The notes under the pieces were generated by a model. The model was not told where the DNA came from, did no database searches, and saw nothing but the letters and a program-made list of their open reading frames with translations. Shown here piece after piece: positions 26,242 through 38,279 of a stretch of DNA of 64,000 nucleotides. How positions within the stretch are numbered: position 1 is the first letter of the stretch; each line of letters begins with the position of its first letter. The DNA comes from Limosilactobacillus sp. (lineage in GTDB: Bacteria > Bacillota > Bacilli > Lactobacillales > Lactobacillaceae), in the NCBI RefSeq assembly GCF_022482365.1, contig NZ_JAKVPE010000001.1, positions 1,612,001 to 1,676,000 of the forward strand, given 5' to 3'. Made by a program: the position numbers and the translations under genes.

Positions 26242-27417
26242 TTATTTAATCATATAATCCCGCGTCATCGGCAGGTTCTTGCCGGATGCACCCTTGGTGA
26301 TCAGGTATTGAATAACGTCGATGTTGCCGGACTCAAACGATGCGGCGCAGGCCTGCAGGTAGAGGTCCCACATCCGGGTGAAGCGTTCGCCCATCATGTC
26401 CTGGATCTGAGTGCGATGGGCGTTGAAGTTGGCGTCCCAGATCTCCAGGGTCCGTTGGTAGTGCCGCCGCAGCATTTCGATGTCGGCGATCTGCATTTGG
26501 TTTTCCTCGATGTGCTGGATCATTTCGACCAGGCCGGGAACGTAGCCACCCGGGAAGATGTACTTGTTGATCCAACCGTTGTAGGCACCGCCCTGTTGCC
26601 GGGTGATTCCGTGGATCAGGGCGACCCCGTCATCCTTTAAGTAGCGGTAGATGTCCTTGAAGTAGAGGCCAAGGTTTTCCTTGCCGACGTGTTCGAACAT
26701 GCCGACGGAGGTGATGTAGTCCCACTGCTGGTTGCCCAGTTCCCGGTAGTCAATCAGCTTGACTTCGGCAACGTCTTCTAAGCCGTCCTTCTTGATCTGA
26801 TCTTGGACGAAGCGGTATTGCTCCTCGCTCAGGGTCACCCCGGTTACCTTAAGCTTGTACTCCTTGGCCGCCGTCAGCATCAGGGTTCCCCAGCCGCAGC
26901 CGATGTCTAAGAAGGTCTTGCCGGGCTGTGGGTCGAGCTTCTTTAAGATGTGGTGGACCTTATCCTCCTGGGCCTTGGTCAGATCATCGCGGTTACCACC
27001 GGTGAAGTAGGCACAGGAGTAGGTCATCGTGTCGTCCAGCCAGAGCCGGTAGAAGTCGTTGCCGACGTCGTAGTGGCTCTGCACGTCCGATTCGCTTTCC
27101 TTTTCGGAGTGTCCCTGCTTGGGCATGAATTTACGGAACTTGGAATTGCGCATGAAGCTGCCGGCACTCTCGTAGGCGGATTCAATCAATGCTTGGATGC
27201 TGCCCTGAATTTCGATCTTACCATCCATGTATGCTTCCCCAAGTGCAATTGAGGCGTTCTTGGTGACGTCACGAATCGGAATCTTCTCCTTGAACGTGAT
27301 GGTAACCTCTGGTTCGCCGTCGCCGTAAACCACGCTGGAACCGTCCCAGAAGATGATCTTCACGGGAATGTTGAAAGAGTGGCTTAAGAGTGACTTGTAG
27401 AACGTCTTTTCTAACAT
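26242..27417 (-). CDS. cfa: Cyclopropane-fatty-acyl-phospholipid synthase
   Basis: A SAM-dependent enzyme that adds a methylene bridge to unsaturated acyl chains of membrane phospholipids, important for acid and freezing tolerance. The SAM site [13 protein letters not shown] lies near residues 168-180, preceded by [33 protein letters not shown] and the C-terminal lipid-binding part follow. The 391 residues are usual. An extended -10 (TGTTATAAT) lies about 35 bases upstream (27458-27453). Downstream are the paired hairpin elements. Confidence 0.95.
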   Translation of the reverse strand: MLEKTFYKSLLSHSFNIPVKIIFWDGSSVVYGDGEPEVTITFKEKIPIRDVTKNASIALGEAYMDGKIEIQGSIQALIESAYESAGSFMRNSKFRKFMPKQGHSEKESESDVQSHYDVGNDFYRLWLDDTMTYSCAYFTGGNRDDLTKAQEDKVHHILKKLDPQPGKTFLDIGCGWGTLMLTAAKEYKLKVTGVTLSEEQYRFVQDQIKKDGLEDVAEVKLIDYRELGNQQWDYITSVGMFEHVGKENLGLYFKDIYRYLKDDGVALIHGITRQQGGAYNGWINKYIFPGGYVPGLVEMIQHIEENQMQIADIEMLRRHYQRTLEIWDANFNAHRTQIQDMMGERFTRMWDLYLQACAASFESGNIDVIQYLITKGASGKNLPMTRDYMIK

Positions 27418-27452
27418 TTAAAAGCATCCTTCTTTCTCCAAATAATGACATT

Positions 27453-27461
27453 ATTATAACA
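27453..27461 (-). promoter_or_regulatory. Extended -10 promoter of cfa
   Basis: TGTTATAAT on the minus strand; the -35 region has no good hexamer, as is common for extended -10 promoters. Confidence 0.5.
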
Positions 27462-27589
27462 CTCTGGCCTTGAATGACTAGGAAGAAGGCGTCCGATGGG
27501 ACAAACACTGGCAATTGTTGCCGGAATGTGGGACCGGTATTAAAATTAGATTAGTATCTTTTTAAACTATTCGAAAGGTGATGGTTAAC

Positions 27590-28639
27590 GTGACGGATGC
27601 CTGGCACCGTTTTATCAAAAATGTCGAGCTGCGCCGCTTTGTTGTCTTATTTCTCGTAATCTTCTTGTTGTGGCTGATGCGGTCGATGATGAACATGATC
27701 CTCTTTACCTTTATCCTGACCTTCATCGTGGTCACCTGGGTCAACTTCGTCCGCCGCTGGCTGCCGAAGCTCTCGATTAAGCTGCTGGTGGTTCTGACCT
27801 ACCTGGTCTTAGTCTTGTTGCTCTACTTCGGGATTACCAAGTACCTGCCCGTCCTGGTGCACCAGGTCATCAAGATGGTCAACTCGGTCATCAAGTTCTA
27901 CAGCAGCCGGGACGCGACGGCACTTTACCACTACGTCAGCCGCTACGTCAGCTGGTCGACGATCATGGCCCAGGTCAAGCACGGCCTGACCTTTGCCGTC
28001 AGCACCCTGACGAGCATCGGGGCGATCACCGTGACCTTCTTCCTCTCCCTCATCCTGAGCTTTTTCTTCGCCCTCGACCTGCAGGAGACGGCCGCCTTCT
28101 CCAAGCTGTTTTTAAACAGCACCTTTGGCTGGTTCTTCCAGGACCTGGCCTACTTTGGCAAGAAGTTCGTCAATACCTTCGGGGTGGTGCTGGAGGCCCA
28201 ATTCTTCATCGCCATCTGCAACACCGCGATCACGACGGTGTGCCTGCTCTTCATGAAGATGCCGCAGATCCTCGCCTTGGCCCTGATCGTCTTCGTCTTT
28301 TCCTTGGTCCCGGTGGCCGGGGTGATCATCTCGACGATCCCGCTCAGCCTGGTGGCCTACTCGGTCGGCGGGATTCGAGACGTCATCTACATCATCATCA
28401 TGGTGATCGTCATCCACGCCCTCGAAGCCTACGTTCTCAATCCAAAGTTTATGTCGAGCCAGACCGACCTGCCGATCTTCTACACCTTCATTATCCTGCT
28501 GGTCAGCGAGCATTTCTGGGGCACCTGGGGCCTGATCGTCGGCGTGCCGATCTTTACCTTCCTGCTCGACATCCTCGGGGTGAAATCAATTCGCCAGAAG
28601 AAAAAGAAGGGTCGGGCGGATCGGGCCGTCAAAGGCTGA
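27590..28639 (+). CDS. AI-2E family permease (PF01594-type membrane protein)
   Basis: A 349-residue protein with about seven to eight membrane helices in the AI-2E layout: paired N-terminal helices, a soluble insert (about 95-145) and C-terminal helices with the conserved LALALIVFVFSLVPVAGVIIS and FWGTWGLIVGVPIF motifs. Members export or exchange varied substrates, and naming by autoinducer 2 is not justified here. The start is GTG 27590, 9 bases after AAAGGTG; earlier in-frame starts overlap that site. Confidence 0.85.
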   Translation: MTDAWHRFIKNVELRRFVVLFLVIFLLWLMRSMMNMILFTFILTFIVVTWVNFVRRWLPKLSIKLLVVLTYLVLVLLLYFGITKYLPVLVHQVIKMVNSVIKFYSSRDATALYHYVSRYVSWSTIMAQVKHGLTFAVSTLTSIGAITVTFFLSLILSFFFALDLQETAAFSKLFLNSTFGWFFQDLAYFGKKFVNTFGVVLEAQFFIAICNTAITTVCLLFMKMPQILALALIVFVFSLVPVAGVIISTIPLSLVAYSVGGIRDVIYIIIMVIVIHALEAYVLNPKFMSSQTDLPIFYTFIILLVSEHFWGTWGLIVGVPIFTFLLDILGVKSIRQKKKKGRADRAVKG

Positions 28640-28730
28640 AAATTGATTAAATTCATAATTTACCCTTTACGATTAGCTGATTAGCGAGTATTGTTATGAT
28701 ATAAGTTAACTATATTTCTTTTCTACGCAT

Positions 28731-28750
28731 AATCGTTCGTATTTTATGGA
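28731..28750 (+). promoter_or_regulatory. PurBox-like site before fhs
   Basis: AATCGTTCGTATTTTA reads on the minus strand as TAAAATACGAACGATT, close to the PurR box. It lies just upstream of the GGAGGG ribosome binding site. A clear promoter was not picked out; TATGAT/TATAAG words occur near 28695-28706. Confidence 0.5.
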
Positions 28751-28761
28751 GGGAAACCATT

Positions 28762-30423
28762 ATGATGACTGACATTGAAATCGCAGACCAAGCGGAAATG
28801 AAACCGATCAAGGAAATCGCCGAACAGATCGGCCTGGGCGAGGACGACATCGAGCAGTACGGCAAGTACAAGGCCAAGATCAGCCTGCCCGTCGCTGCCC
28901 ACCCGGACAAGAAGCACAAGCTGGTTCTAGTCACCTCGATCAACCCGACGCCGGCCGGCGAAGGGAAGTCCACCATCCTGGTCGGCCTGGGGGATGCAAT
29001 GAACCAACTCGGTCACCAGACGATCATCGCGATGCGTGAACCATCCATGGGTCCCGTCTTCGGGATCAAGGGTGGCGCGACTGGCGGTGGCTACAGCCAG
29101 GTGGTTCCAATGGAAGACATCAACCTCCACTTCACCGGCGACCTCCACGCCCTGACCAGTGCCAATAACACCCTGGCAGCCCTGATTGACAATTACATCA
29201 TGCGGGGCAACGAACTGGGGCTCGACCCACGCCGGGTGATCTGGAAGCGGGTCGAGGACGTCAACGACCGCGCACTGCGGAACGTGGTCACCGGACTGGG
29301 CGGCCTGATGCAGGGAGTCCCACGCCAAACCGGCTTTGACATCACGGCGGCCTCCGAACTGATGGCGATCCTCTGCCTGTCCACCGACCTGATGGACTTA
29401 AAAAAGCGGGTTGGCCAGATTGTGGTCGGCTACACCTACGACAAGCAGCCGGTCACGGTCAAGGAGCTGCACTTCGCCGACGCGATCACGATCCTGCTCA
29501 AGGACGCGATCAAGCCGAACCTGGTTCAGACCTTGGACCACACCCCAACGATCATTCACGGGGGCCCATTTGCCAACATCGCCCACGGCTGCAACAGTGT
29601 CCTGGCAACCAAGACCGCGCTGCAGCTGGCTGACTACACAGTCACGGAATCCGGCTTCGGTGCCGATCTCGGAGCGGAGAAGTTCATGGACATCAAGCGC
29701 CGCGTCCTGGGCAAGAACCCCGATGCTGTCGTAATCGTCGCCACCGTGCGGGCCCTGGAATACAACGGGGGCGCCAAACTGGCTGACTTGAAGGGTGAAA
29801 ACCTGCCGGAACTGAAGAAGGGGATGGCCAACCTCAACCGCCACATCAAGAACATGCAGCGCTACGGGGTTCCGCTGGTTGTGGCAATCAACCACTTCGC
29901 CACCGACACTGAGGCTGAGATCAAGATGATCGCGGACAACTGCAAGCAGCTTGGGGTCAACGTTGTCGAGGCCGATGCCTGGGCCAAGGGCGGCGCCGGG
30001 ACGCATGCGCTGGCCGAAGAGGTGGTCCGCCTGACCGAACAGCCGAGCGACTTCCACGAGCTCTACAGCCTGGACGCCACGCCGGAGGAAAAGGTCCGGA
30101 CCGTCGCCACGAAGATCTACGGTGCCAAGGACGTTGAGTTCAGCCGCAAGGCTCAGCGCCAGCTTAAGCAATACGCTGAATTGGGCTGGAACAAGCTGCC
30201 GGTCTGCATCGCCAAGACCCAGTACTCCTTCACCGATGACCAGACCCAGCTGGGGGCACCGGAAGGCTTTACCTTCCACATCCGGGGCTTCGTGCCAAAG
30301 CTGGGGGCCGGCTTCATTGTCGCCCTCGCCGGCAACATGATGACCATGCCGGGCCTGTCCAAGGTGCCAGCGGCCGTTAACATGACGATTGATAAGGATG
30401 GCAAGATTACTGGATTGTTCTAA
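28762..30423 (+). CDS. fhs: Formate-tetrahydrofolate ligase
   Basis: Makes 10-formyl-tetrahydrofolate from formate, ATP and THF, supplying one-carbon units for PurN and PurH. The ATP site [18 protein letters not shown] lies at about 66-83, [22 protein letters not shown] at about 95-116, and the C-terminal glycine-rich [23 protein letters not shown] is conserved. At 553 residues it is full length. The PurBox upstream and the purEKB genes downstream fit a role in purine synthesis. Two adjacent ATGs (28762, 28765) are possible starts. Confidence 0.96.
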   Translation: MMTDIEIADQAEMKPIKEIAEQIGLGEDDIEQYGKYKAKISLPVAAHPDKKHKLVLVTSINPTPAGEGKSTILVGLGDAMNQLGHQTIIAMREPSMGPVFGIKGGATGGGYSQVVPMEDINLHFTGDLHALTSANNTLAALIDNYIMRGNELGLDPRRVIWKRVEDVNDRALRNVVTGLGGLMQGVPRQTGFDITAASELMAILCLSTDLMDLKKRVGQIVVGYTYDKQPVTVKELHFADAITILLKDAIKPNLVQTLDHTPTIIHGGPFANIAHGCNSVLATKTALQLADYTVTESGFGADLGAEKFMDIKRRVLGKNPDAVVIVATVRALEYNGGAKLADLKGENLPELKKGMANLNRHIKNMQRYGVPLVVAINHFATDTEAEIKMIADNCKQLGVNVVEADAWAKGGAGTHALAEEVVRLTEQPSDFHELYSLDATPEEKVRTVATKIYGAKDVEFSRKAQRQLKQYAELGWNKLPVCIAKTQYSFTDDQTQLGAPEGFTFHIRGFVPKLGAGFIVALAGNMMTMPGLSKVPAAVNMTIDKDGKITGLF

Positions 30424-30434
30424 AAAGATTATTT

Positions 30435-30472
30435 AAGCTGGGGAAAGCCATTCGTCCTTCCCCGGCTTTTTT
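30435..30472 (+). terminator. fhs terminator
   Basis: AAGCTGGGGAA (30435-30445) pairs with TTCCCCGGCTT (30458-30468), followed by T residues. Confidence 0.88.
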
Positions 30473-30483
30473 AACTCCAGCAA

Positions 30484-30530
30484 ATAATCCGAACATTAAA
30501 ATTTAATATAAGAAGAAAGTTCGATAAAAC
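30484..30530 (+). promoter_or_regulatory. PurBox pair upstream of purE
   Basis: ATAATCCGAACATT (30484-30497) and, in the opposite orientation, AAAGTTCGATAAAAC (30516-30530) both carry the PurR core CGAAC. An imperfect stem (AAAACC...GGTTTT) follows in the leader. Confidence 0.65.
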
Positions 30531-30585
30531 CATTGAATTTACCTGGCGGTTTTGTTATCTTTAAAGCAGATTTAAGGAGGGACCA

Positions 30586-31074
30586 ATGATGAGTGAAATC
30601 AGTGTTGTGATGGGTAGTAAGTCCGACTGGCCAACGGTTAAGGAGGCCTGCATGATCCTGGATCAGTTCGGGGTCGACTACAGTAAGCAGGTTATTTCCG
30701 CCCACCGGATGCCAGATGAAATGTTCGCCTTTGCCAAGGGTGCCGTTGCCAACGGGACGAAGGTCATCATCGCCTGTGCCGGTGGGGCCGCCCACCTGCC
30801 GGGGATGATTGCGGCGAACACGCCCCTGCCGGTGATCGGGATTCCGGGCCAAACCCACGCCCTCGGTGGGATGGATTCACTGCTGTCGATCGTTCAGATG
30901 CCGGCCGGGATTCCGGTTGCCACCACGGCGATCGGGGTGGCCGGGGCCAAGAACGCAGCCCTGTTGGCCCTCCAGATTCTCGGCATTAATGATGCCAAGA
31001 TCCAGCAGCAGATTGTCGACTACCGCAAGCAGATGCACGACCAAGCCGCAGAAAGCAGTGCGCACCTTGACTAA
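30586..31074 (+). CDS. purE: N5-carboxyaminoimidazole ribonucleotide mutase
   Basis: Class I PurE converts N5-CAIR to CAIR. The signature VVMGSKSDWPTVKEA (residues 6-20) and SAHRMPDEM (about 42-50) hold the substrate and catalytic residues. The 162-residue length is typical, and the adjacent purK supplies its substrate, confirming class I. AAGGAGG precedes two adjacent ATGs (30586, 30589). Confidence 0.96.
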   Translation: MMSEISVVMGSKSDWPTVKEACMILDQFGVDYSKQVISAHRMPDEMFAFAKGAVANGTKVIIACAGGAAHLPGMIAANTPLPVIGIPGQTHALGGMDSLLSIVQMPAGIPVATTAIGVAGAKNAALLALQILGINDAKIQQQIVDYRKQMHDQAAESSAHLD

Positions 31075-31075
31075 G

Positions 31076-32191
31076 ATGATTCAACAGGGACAGACAATCG
31101 GTATTATCGGCGGTGGCCAGCTCGGCCAAATGATGGCCCTGGACGCCAAACAGACGGGGATGAAGGTCATCGTCCTCGATCCAACCCCGGCGTGCCCGGC
31201 CGGCCAGGTGGCGGACAACCAGATCGTGGCGCCCTATGCCGACGTCAAGGCAATTGAGGAACTCGCCCGCCGTTCGGACGTTTTGACCTACGAATTTGAA
31301 AATGTTGACCTGAAGGCCCTGGAAGACGTTGCCGACAAGGTCTACGTGCCCCAAGGAACCCACCTGCTTTACACCACCAAGAACCGGATCCGCGAGAAGA
31401 CCTTCCTGCGCGATGCCGGGCTGAAGACGGCGCCGTTCATGGCCGTCAAGAATGTCGCTGACCTGAAGGCAGCTGTTGAAAAGATTGGCTACCCCTGCGT
31501 CCTTAAGACCTGCGAGGGCGGCTACGATGGACACGGTCAGGAGGTCCTGCACAGCGATGCCGACCTAGCCAAGTGTGACGGGATCCTGTCGACCAAAGAC
31601 GCCATCCTGGAAGGTTGGGTACCGTTTGAGCTGGAATGTTCGGTAATGGTGGGCCGCAACGAAAATGGCGAAGTAACGGTCTTCCCCGTTTCTGAAAACA
31701 TCCACCACGATGAGATCCTGCACCTGAGCATCGTCCCGGCGCGGATTTCCCCGGCCCTTCAGGAAAAGGCTCAGCAGATGGCGGTCAAGATTGCCCACGC
31801 CATTGACCTCCGGGGGATCCTGGGCGTCGAAATGTTCGTTGGCAAGGATGGCCAAATCTACATCAACGAACTGGCGCCACGGCCGCACAACTCCGGTCAC
31901 TACACGATCGAGGCCTGCAACTTCTCCCAGTTTGCGATCCACAACCGGGCGATCTGCAACTGGCCGCTGCCCAAGATTGAGCTCTTAAAGCCGGTCGTAA
32001 TGGTCAACGTCCTTGGCCAGCACGTCGCCGGGGTCCGGGAACAAATCGCCCACAAGCCGAACTGGCACTTCCACGACTACGGCAAGGCGGAAATTCGTCA
32101 CAACCGGAAGATGGGCCACGTCACGATCTTAACCGACGACATTGAACAAACACTGAAAGAAATTGACGAAACCGGCATCTGGGAGAAGTAA
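31076..32191 (+). CDS. purK: N5-carboxyaminoimidazole ribonucleotide synthetase
   Basis: ATP-grasp enzyme that makes N5-CAIR from AIR, bicarbonate and ATP. Visible are the N-terminal GIIGGGQLGQMM (about 9-20), the ATP-grasp loop KTCEGGYDGHGQ (about 143) and NELAPRPHNSGHYTIEAC (about 265). The 371-residue length from ATG 31076 matches homologues. The frame stays open upstream but overlaps purE. The start lies one base after the purE stop without its own strong ribosome binding site, implying coupling. Confidence 0.95.
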   Translation: MIQQGQTIGIIGGGQLGQMMALDAKQTGMKVIVLDPTPACPAGQVADNQIVAPYADVKAIEELARRSDVLTYEFENVDLKALEDVADKVYVPQGTHLLYTTKNRIREKTFLRDAGLKTAPFMAVKNVADLKAAVEKIGYPCVLKTCEGGYDGHGQEVLHSDADLAKCDGILSTKDAILEGWVPFELECSVMVGRNENGEVTVFPVSENIHHDEILHLSIVPARISPALQEKAQQMAVKIAHAIDLRGILGVEMFVGKDGQIYINELAPRPHNSGHYTIEACNFSQFAIHNRAICNWPLPKIELLKPVVMVNVLGQHVAGVREQIAHKPNWHFHDYGKAEIRHNRKMGHVTILTDDIEQTLKEIDETGIWEK

Positions 32192-32265
32192 AGTTCGGCT
32201 TTACGGCAAAGCGGTGCCTGTGCGATAATGATGGCAGAACGAAGAATAGAGAGGAATTTTAACTG

Positions 32266-33561
32266 ATGATTGATCGCTATACTAGTCCTGAAATGAAGAA
32301 GATTTGGAGCCTGGAAACCCAGTACCAGTGCTGGCTGGAGGTTGAAATTGCCGCCGACGAAGCCTGGAGCAAGCTCGGTCACATCCCGGCCGAAGACGTT
32401 GAAAAGATCCGCAAGAATGCCAAGTTCAGCGTCGAAGGGATTGCCGAAATCGAAGCCGTCACCCACCATGACGTGATCGCCTTCACCCGTGACGTCTCCA
32501 AGTCCCTCGGTCCCGAACGGAAGTGGGTCCACTACGGAATGACCAGTACCGACGTTGTTGATACCGCCCAGGGCCTGCGGCTGAAGCACGCCAACGACAT
32601 CATTCGCAAGGACATCGACGACTTCATGGAGGTCTTGAAGAACCTGGCCGAAAAGTACAAGTACACGGTCTGCATGGGCCGGACCCACGGGATCCACGCG
32701 GAACCAACCACCTTTGGCCTCAAGGCGGCTCGCTGGTACTCCGAGATGAAGCGGAACAAGGAACGCTTCGAACACGCGGCCCGCGGCGTTGAAGCCGGTA
32801 AGATCTCCGGTGCGGTAGGGACCTTCGCCGAAATCGATCCCTTCGTTGAAAAGTACGTTTGCGACAAGCTCGGTCTGCGGGCTCAGGAAATCTCCACGCA
32901 GGTGCTGCCACGGGATCTGCACGCCGAGTACATCGCATCGATTGCCCTGATCGGGACCAGTATGGAAGAGATGGCAACCGAAATTCGTTCCCTTCAGCGG
33001 ACGGAAATCCACGAAGTCGAGGAGCACTTCGCCAAGGGGCAAAAGGGTTCCTCCGCGATGCCACACAAGCGGAACCCAATTGGCTCAGAAAACATCTGCG
33101 GCTGTGCCCGGGTTCTGCGGGGCTTCATGGTTCCGGCCTACGAGGACGTTCCGCTCTGGCACGAACGGGACATCTCCCACTCCAGTGCTGAACGGATGAT
33201 CCTGCCGGACGCCACCTCGCTGATCGACTACATGCTGAAGCGCTTCGGTCGGATCCTGAAGAACCTCGACGTCTTCCCAGAGACGATGAAGAAGAACATG
33301 GACAAGACGCTGGGCCTGATCTACTCCGGCCGGGTTCTGCTCAAGCTGGTCAACTCCGGCATGACCCGGGAAGCGGCTTACGACCTGATCCAGCCATACA
33401 CCGCCAAGTGCTGGGCCGAACAGATTCCGTTCCGGCCACTGCTGGAGGATGATCCAACCATCCAAAAGCAACTGAGCAAGGAAGACCTGGACGATGCCTT
33501 CGATTACCACTGGCACCTCCGCAATGTCGACACGATCTTTAAGCGGGTCGGCCTGGACTAA
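32266..33561 (+). CDS. purB: Adenylosuccinate lyase
   Basis: Cleaves SAICAR and adenylosuccinate with release of fumarate. The superfamily signature [16 protein letters not shown] is at about residues 262-277, the catalytic His lies in [14 protein letters not shown], and [12 protein letters not shown] is near residue 88. At 431 residues it is of the Bacillus type. It is the third gene of purE-purK-purB and ends at a strong terminator shared with the opposing acetyltransferase gene. Confidence 0.96.
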   Translation: MIDRYTSPEMKKIWSLETQYQCWLEVEIAADEAWSKLGHIPAEDVEKIRKNAKFSVEGIAEIEAVTHHDVIAFTRDVSKSLGPERKWVHYGMTSTDVVDTAQGLRLKHANDIIRKDIDDFMEVLKNLAEKYKYTVCMGRTHGIHAEPTTFGLKAARWYSEMKRNKERFEHAARGVEAGKISGAVGTFAEIDPFVEKYVCDKLGLRAQEISTQVLPRDLHAEYIASIALIGTSMEEMATEIRSLQRTEIHEVEEHFAKGQKGSSAMPHKRNPIGSENICGCARVLRGFMVPAYEDVPLWHERDISHSSAERMILPDATSLIDYMLKRFGRILKNLDVFPETMKKNMDKTLGLIYSGRVLLKLVNSGMTREAAYDLIQPYTAKCWAEQIPFRPLLEDDPTIQKQLSKEDLDDAFDYHWHLRNVDTIFKRVGLD

Positions 33562-33576
33562 TTGAATTAAAATGAC

Positions 33577-33618
33577 AAACGCCACCCGATAAATTTGCAG
33601 ATTTATCGGGTGGCGTTT
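33577..33618. terminator. Bidirectional terminator between purB and the acetyltransferase gene
   Basis: AAACGCCACCCGATAAAT pairs perfectly with ATTTATCGGGTGGCGTTT, with T-rich flanks on both strands. Confidence 0.92.
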
Positions 33619-33624
33619 TTGTCT

Positions 33625-34143
33625 TTATGGGTGATTGGGAAAATTCTTGCCATAGATCTTAAGCTCGCGGTACCGACCGCCGACCTTGGAAATGTCTGGC
33701 AGCTGGCCCCAGTGTTCGTAGCCGCAGCTGGTGAAGAGCCCCTGGCTCGGCAGGTTTTCGGCGTAGATGTAGGCAATCACGGTCTTGAAGTGGAGATGTT
33801 CACGAATCTGCTGGTCGGCAAAGTTCAATAGCATCCGGCCAAGTCCGTGTCGGTGGGCCTGTCGATGAACGTAGATGGCGATCTCCGCCGAATCGGCGTA
33901 GGCGGGGTGGGGGTAAAAGTGCTCGAGGGCACACCATCCACGGACCGTGCCGTCGACCGTGACGACCCAAAGTGGGTGGCGGGCGTCAAACTGGGCGAAC
34001 CAGTCCGCACGCTCCGCCACCGTGATGGGCATGCTTTCGTCGGTTGCGATCCCGCTGGCGACGGCTTCGTTGAAGATCGCGATGATTGCCTGCCGGTCGG
34101 TGGGCTGAGCGCGGCGAATTTTGATGGTGCTCTTGCACGTCAT
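33625..34143 (-). CDS. GNAT-family N-acetyltransferase
   Basis: A 172-residue acetyltransferase of the phosphinothricin-acetyltransferase-like (PAT) subgroup of GNATs. KIRRAQPTDRQAIIAIFNEAVASG opens the domain, the acetyl-CoA loop is HRQAHRHGLGRMLLN near residue 100, and AENLPSQGLFTSCGYEHWG closes it. The start at 34143 is chosen because GGAG lies 9 bases upstream; an earlier in-frame ATG (34158) lacks a site. The substrate is unknown. The start region (GTTGATTCAAATGAC) is identical to that of metA, perhaps by chance. Confidence 0.88.
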   Translation of the reverse strand: MTCKSTIKIRRAQPTDRQAIIAIFNEAVASGIATDESMPITVAERADWFAQFDARHPLWVVTVDGTVRGWCALEHFYPHPAYADSAEIAIYVHRQAHRHGLGRMLLNFADQQIREHLHFKTVIAYIYAENLPSQGLFTSCGYEHWGQLPDISKVGGRYRELKIYGKNFPNHP

Positions 34144-34186
34144 TTGAATCAACTCCATAAATGAAATTACTATTATTATTGTAACC

Positions 34187-34220
34187 GAAAAACGCGTCTC
34201 CCCAAATCAGGAAGGCGCGT
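34187..34220 (-). terminator. Terminator of the met operon
   Basis: On the minus strand AAACGCGCCTTCC pairs with GGGGAGACGCGTTT after hom, followed by T residues. Confidence 0.8.
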
Positions 34221-34225
34221 TTCTT

Positions 34226-35506
34226 TTATACGGTCACCGGAGCCGGCGTGGTCTGCCAGCTATTCGCCAGTGGCAAGGCCGCCACTTGCTGGTGACTCTT
34301 TTGGAGTTTCTTCATTAAAGCAGTTAATTGTGCTTGCGTGATTACAGGGGTCAGGCCGCTCCAGTAGTGGTTGCCGGTTACCTGGCGCTTCCACTGCGCG
34401 GTGGGAACGCTGGAAGCGATGGAAAGCAGGTTGCCCGTTCCCGCGATCGTGATGAGGTAACGCTGGGGCACTGCCGCCAGCGACCGGGCACGGGCCGGCC
34501 GCCGGTAGCTGTTGAACTCGCGGCCGCAGTTACCCTTGACGATGTCGTCACCGGTGGCCAGCAGGTCGCTGAGAATGCTGTTGGCGGTTGGGGCGGCCCC
34601 GGCACCCGGCCCGGTATAGGTTGTTTCGCCCAGTGCATCGCTTTGGATGGCAATCGCGTTTTGAACACCGTTGACGTGGGCCAAGGGTTCAGCCGCGGGA
34701 AGTGCCGCCGGACCGACGAAGGAGAAGAGCTGGTGGTTAAACTCCTTGGCAACAGCCAGGAGTTTGATCTTCAATCCCAGTTGGTCGGCGCTCTGGAGCT
34801 GGGCCGGTGTGATGGTAGTGATTCCCTGGGAAGGAACGTCAGCGCAGCGTAGCGACTGCCCGAAGGCAAAACGGCTCAGGATGATCAGCTTGTAGGTGGC
34901 GTCGATCCCCTGAACGTCGTTGGTCGGGTCGGCCTCGGCATAGCCCAGCTTTTGGGCCGCCTGGAGTGCCGTGGCGTAATCCTGCTTTTCCCGGTCCATG
35001 GCGGTCAGGACGTAGTTGGCGGTGCCGTTGATGATGCCCGTGATCTGGGTGATCTGGTCCGTTTCAAGACTGCTGGAGAGAATCCGCAAGATCGGGATGC
35101 CCCCGGCGACGCTGGCCTCGTAGAAGAAGTCCACCTTGGCCGTCTTTGCCAGGTCCAGCAGTTCCGGTCCCGCCGTGGCCAGCAAGTCCTTGTTGGCGCT
35201 GATGATCGACTTGCCGTTTAGGATCGCCTGGCAGATGGCGACCTTAGCCGGTTCAATCGTACCCATGGCTTCAATCACGATCTGGATTTCCGGGTCATCG
35301 ACCACCGTGGCGACCTTGTCCGTTAAAATCGTGCCCGCGGGCAGGTCGTCATTTTGGTGCCGGGCGAGGTTGTGCACCGCCACGCTCTTGAGCTTAAATT
35401 GAAAATCCTGCGTCCGCGAGATCTTCGGGGCTTGTTTTTGCAGGAGGGCAACGACGCCCTTGCCGACGGTGCCGAGGCCTAATAATCCAATCGTGATTGT
35501 TCTCAT
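34226..35506 (-). CDS. hom: Homoserine dehydrogenase
   Basis: Reduces aspartate semialdehyde to homoserine. The Rossmann motif GLLGLGTVGKGVV is at residues 7-19. The catalytic segment with SANKDLLA (about 100) and the conserved GIINGTANYVLT and YAEADPTNDVQGIDATYKL follow. A C-terminal ACT-like domain is indicated by length (426 residues) and YLITIAGTGNLLSIAS. AAGGAG precedes the ATG. It is the last gene of metA-metY-hom behind a T-box, so it feeds homoserine into methionine synthesis. Confidence 0.93.
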   Translation of the reverse strand: MRTITIGLLGLGTVGKGVVALLQKQAPKISRTQDFQFKLKSVAVHNLARHQNDDLPAGTILTDKVATVVDDPEIQIVIEAMGTIEPAKVAICQAILNGKSIISANKDLLATAGPELLDLAKTAKVDFFYEASVAGGIPILRILSSSLETDQITQITGIINGTANYVLTAMDREKQDYATALQAAQKLGYAEADPTNDVQGIDATYKLIILSRFAFGQSLRCADVPSQGITTITPAQLQSADQLGLKIKLLAVAKEFNHQLFSFVGPAALPAAEPLAHVNGVQNAIAIQSDALGETTYTGPGAGAAPTANSILSDLLATGDDIVKGNCGREFNSYRRPARARSLAAVPQRYLITIAGTGNLLSIASSVPTAQWKRQVTGNHYWSGLTPVITQAQLTALMKKLQKSHQQVAALPLANSWQTTPAPVTV

Positions 35507-35521
35507 TGTGGGTACTCCTTT

Positions 35522-37669
<2,148 letters not shown>

Positions 37670-37689
37670 TTGAATCAACCCCTTTCTGA

Positions 37690-37985
37690 AAAATAAAAAG
37701 CCTTCGTCGCCGGTCCTATTGCTAGGATTCCGGGACGAAGGCTTTCGCGGTACCACCCTGATTCGCTGTCGGCTCACACCGACAGCCTTAATAAGTACTC
37801 ACCCAATGATATTGAGTGAAGACCCGACATGATACCGGTTGTCAACCGTTTCCCCAGCCCTGCGACCGGGAGAAAAAACTCGGAGCTCATCTTCGTGCGG
37901 CTGACAATTACCCTTCTCATCATTCGGGATTCTCTGTGAAAAGTCATTGGCACTACTCTTCTCTTCAACGTCTAATCATTTTCTA
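37690..37985 (-). promoter_or_regulatory. T-box riboswitch, probably methionine, controlling metA-metY-hom
   Basis: On the minus strand the T-box sequence AGGGTGGTACCGCG (37759-37746) is perfect. It is followed by a long terminator (AAAGCCTTCGTC.../...GACGAAGGCTTT, 37745-37697) with a T-run. Stem I and specifier region lie between about 37985 and 37860. ATG triplets are present in the specifier area, and the genes controlled point to tRNA-Met. Confidence 0.88.
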
Positions 37986-37995
37986 ATTGTTTTGT

Positions 37996-38023
37996 AGTTT
38001 AACACCACTTTTGTGAAAGTCAA
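37996..38023 (-). promoter_or_regulatory. Promoter of the T-box met operon
   Basis: On the minus strand TTGACT (38023-38018), 16 bases, TAAACT (38001-37996). Confidence 0.6.
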
Positions 38024-38175
38024 GAAAATATTTCGGGCGATGATGCCTATCAGCTGGGCTCTATATGGTAAGGAAATTAATCAAAAAGATTTTTTGACGA
38101 TCGGCCAGCAATCCATTTCTTGCAGCAAACGCGAACTTTATAGCTGGATTTGCGCAACTATGTTTGTAAATAGTG

Positions 38176-38257
38176 TTGACATCATCAGATGCAAATAGTA
38201 TATTGATGGCATAAAGAGCGAATAAACGTCGCTTACTAACTGATATAGTTCGTGTTT
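38176..38257 (+). promoter_or_regulatory. pur operon promoter and PurBox pair
   Basis: TTGACA (38176-38181), 17 bases, TATATT (38199-38204). Downstream of the start, AAGAGCGAATAAAC (38214-38227) and, in opposite orientation, TATAGTTCGTGTTTTA (38244-38259) resemble PurBoxes. The gene-free stretch 38024-38175 shows nothing else I can support. Confidence 0.7.
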
Positions 38258-38279
38258 TATAAAAGGAGCCAGCAAGACA

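Noticed and set aside
37670-37777. N-terminal extension of MetA
   Set aside because: It would run through the T-box terminator hairpin; AAAGGGG serves ATG 37669.
38013-38198. A 61-codon reading frame between the met T-box and purC
   Set aside because: No ribosome binding site, no recognisable family, and it runs through the predicted purC promoter.
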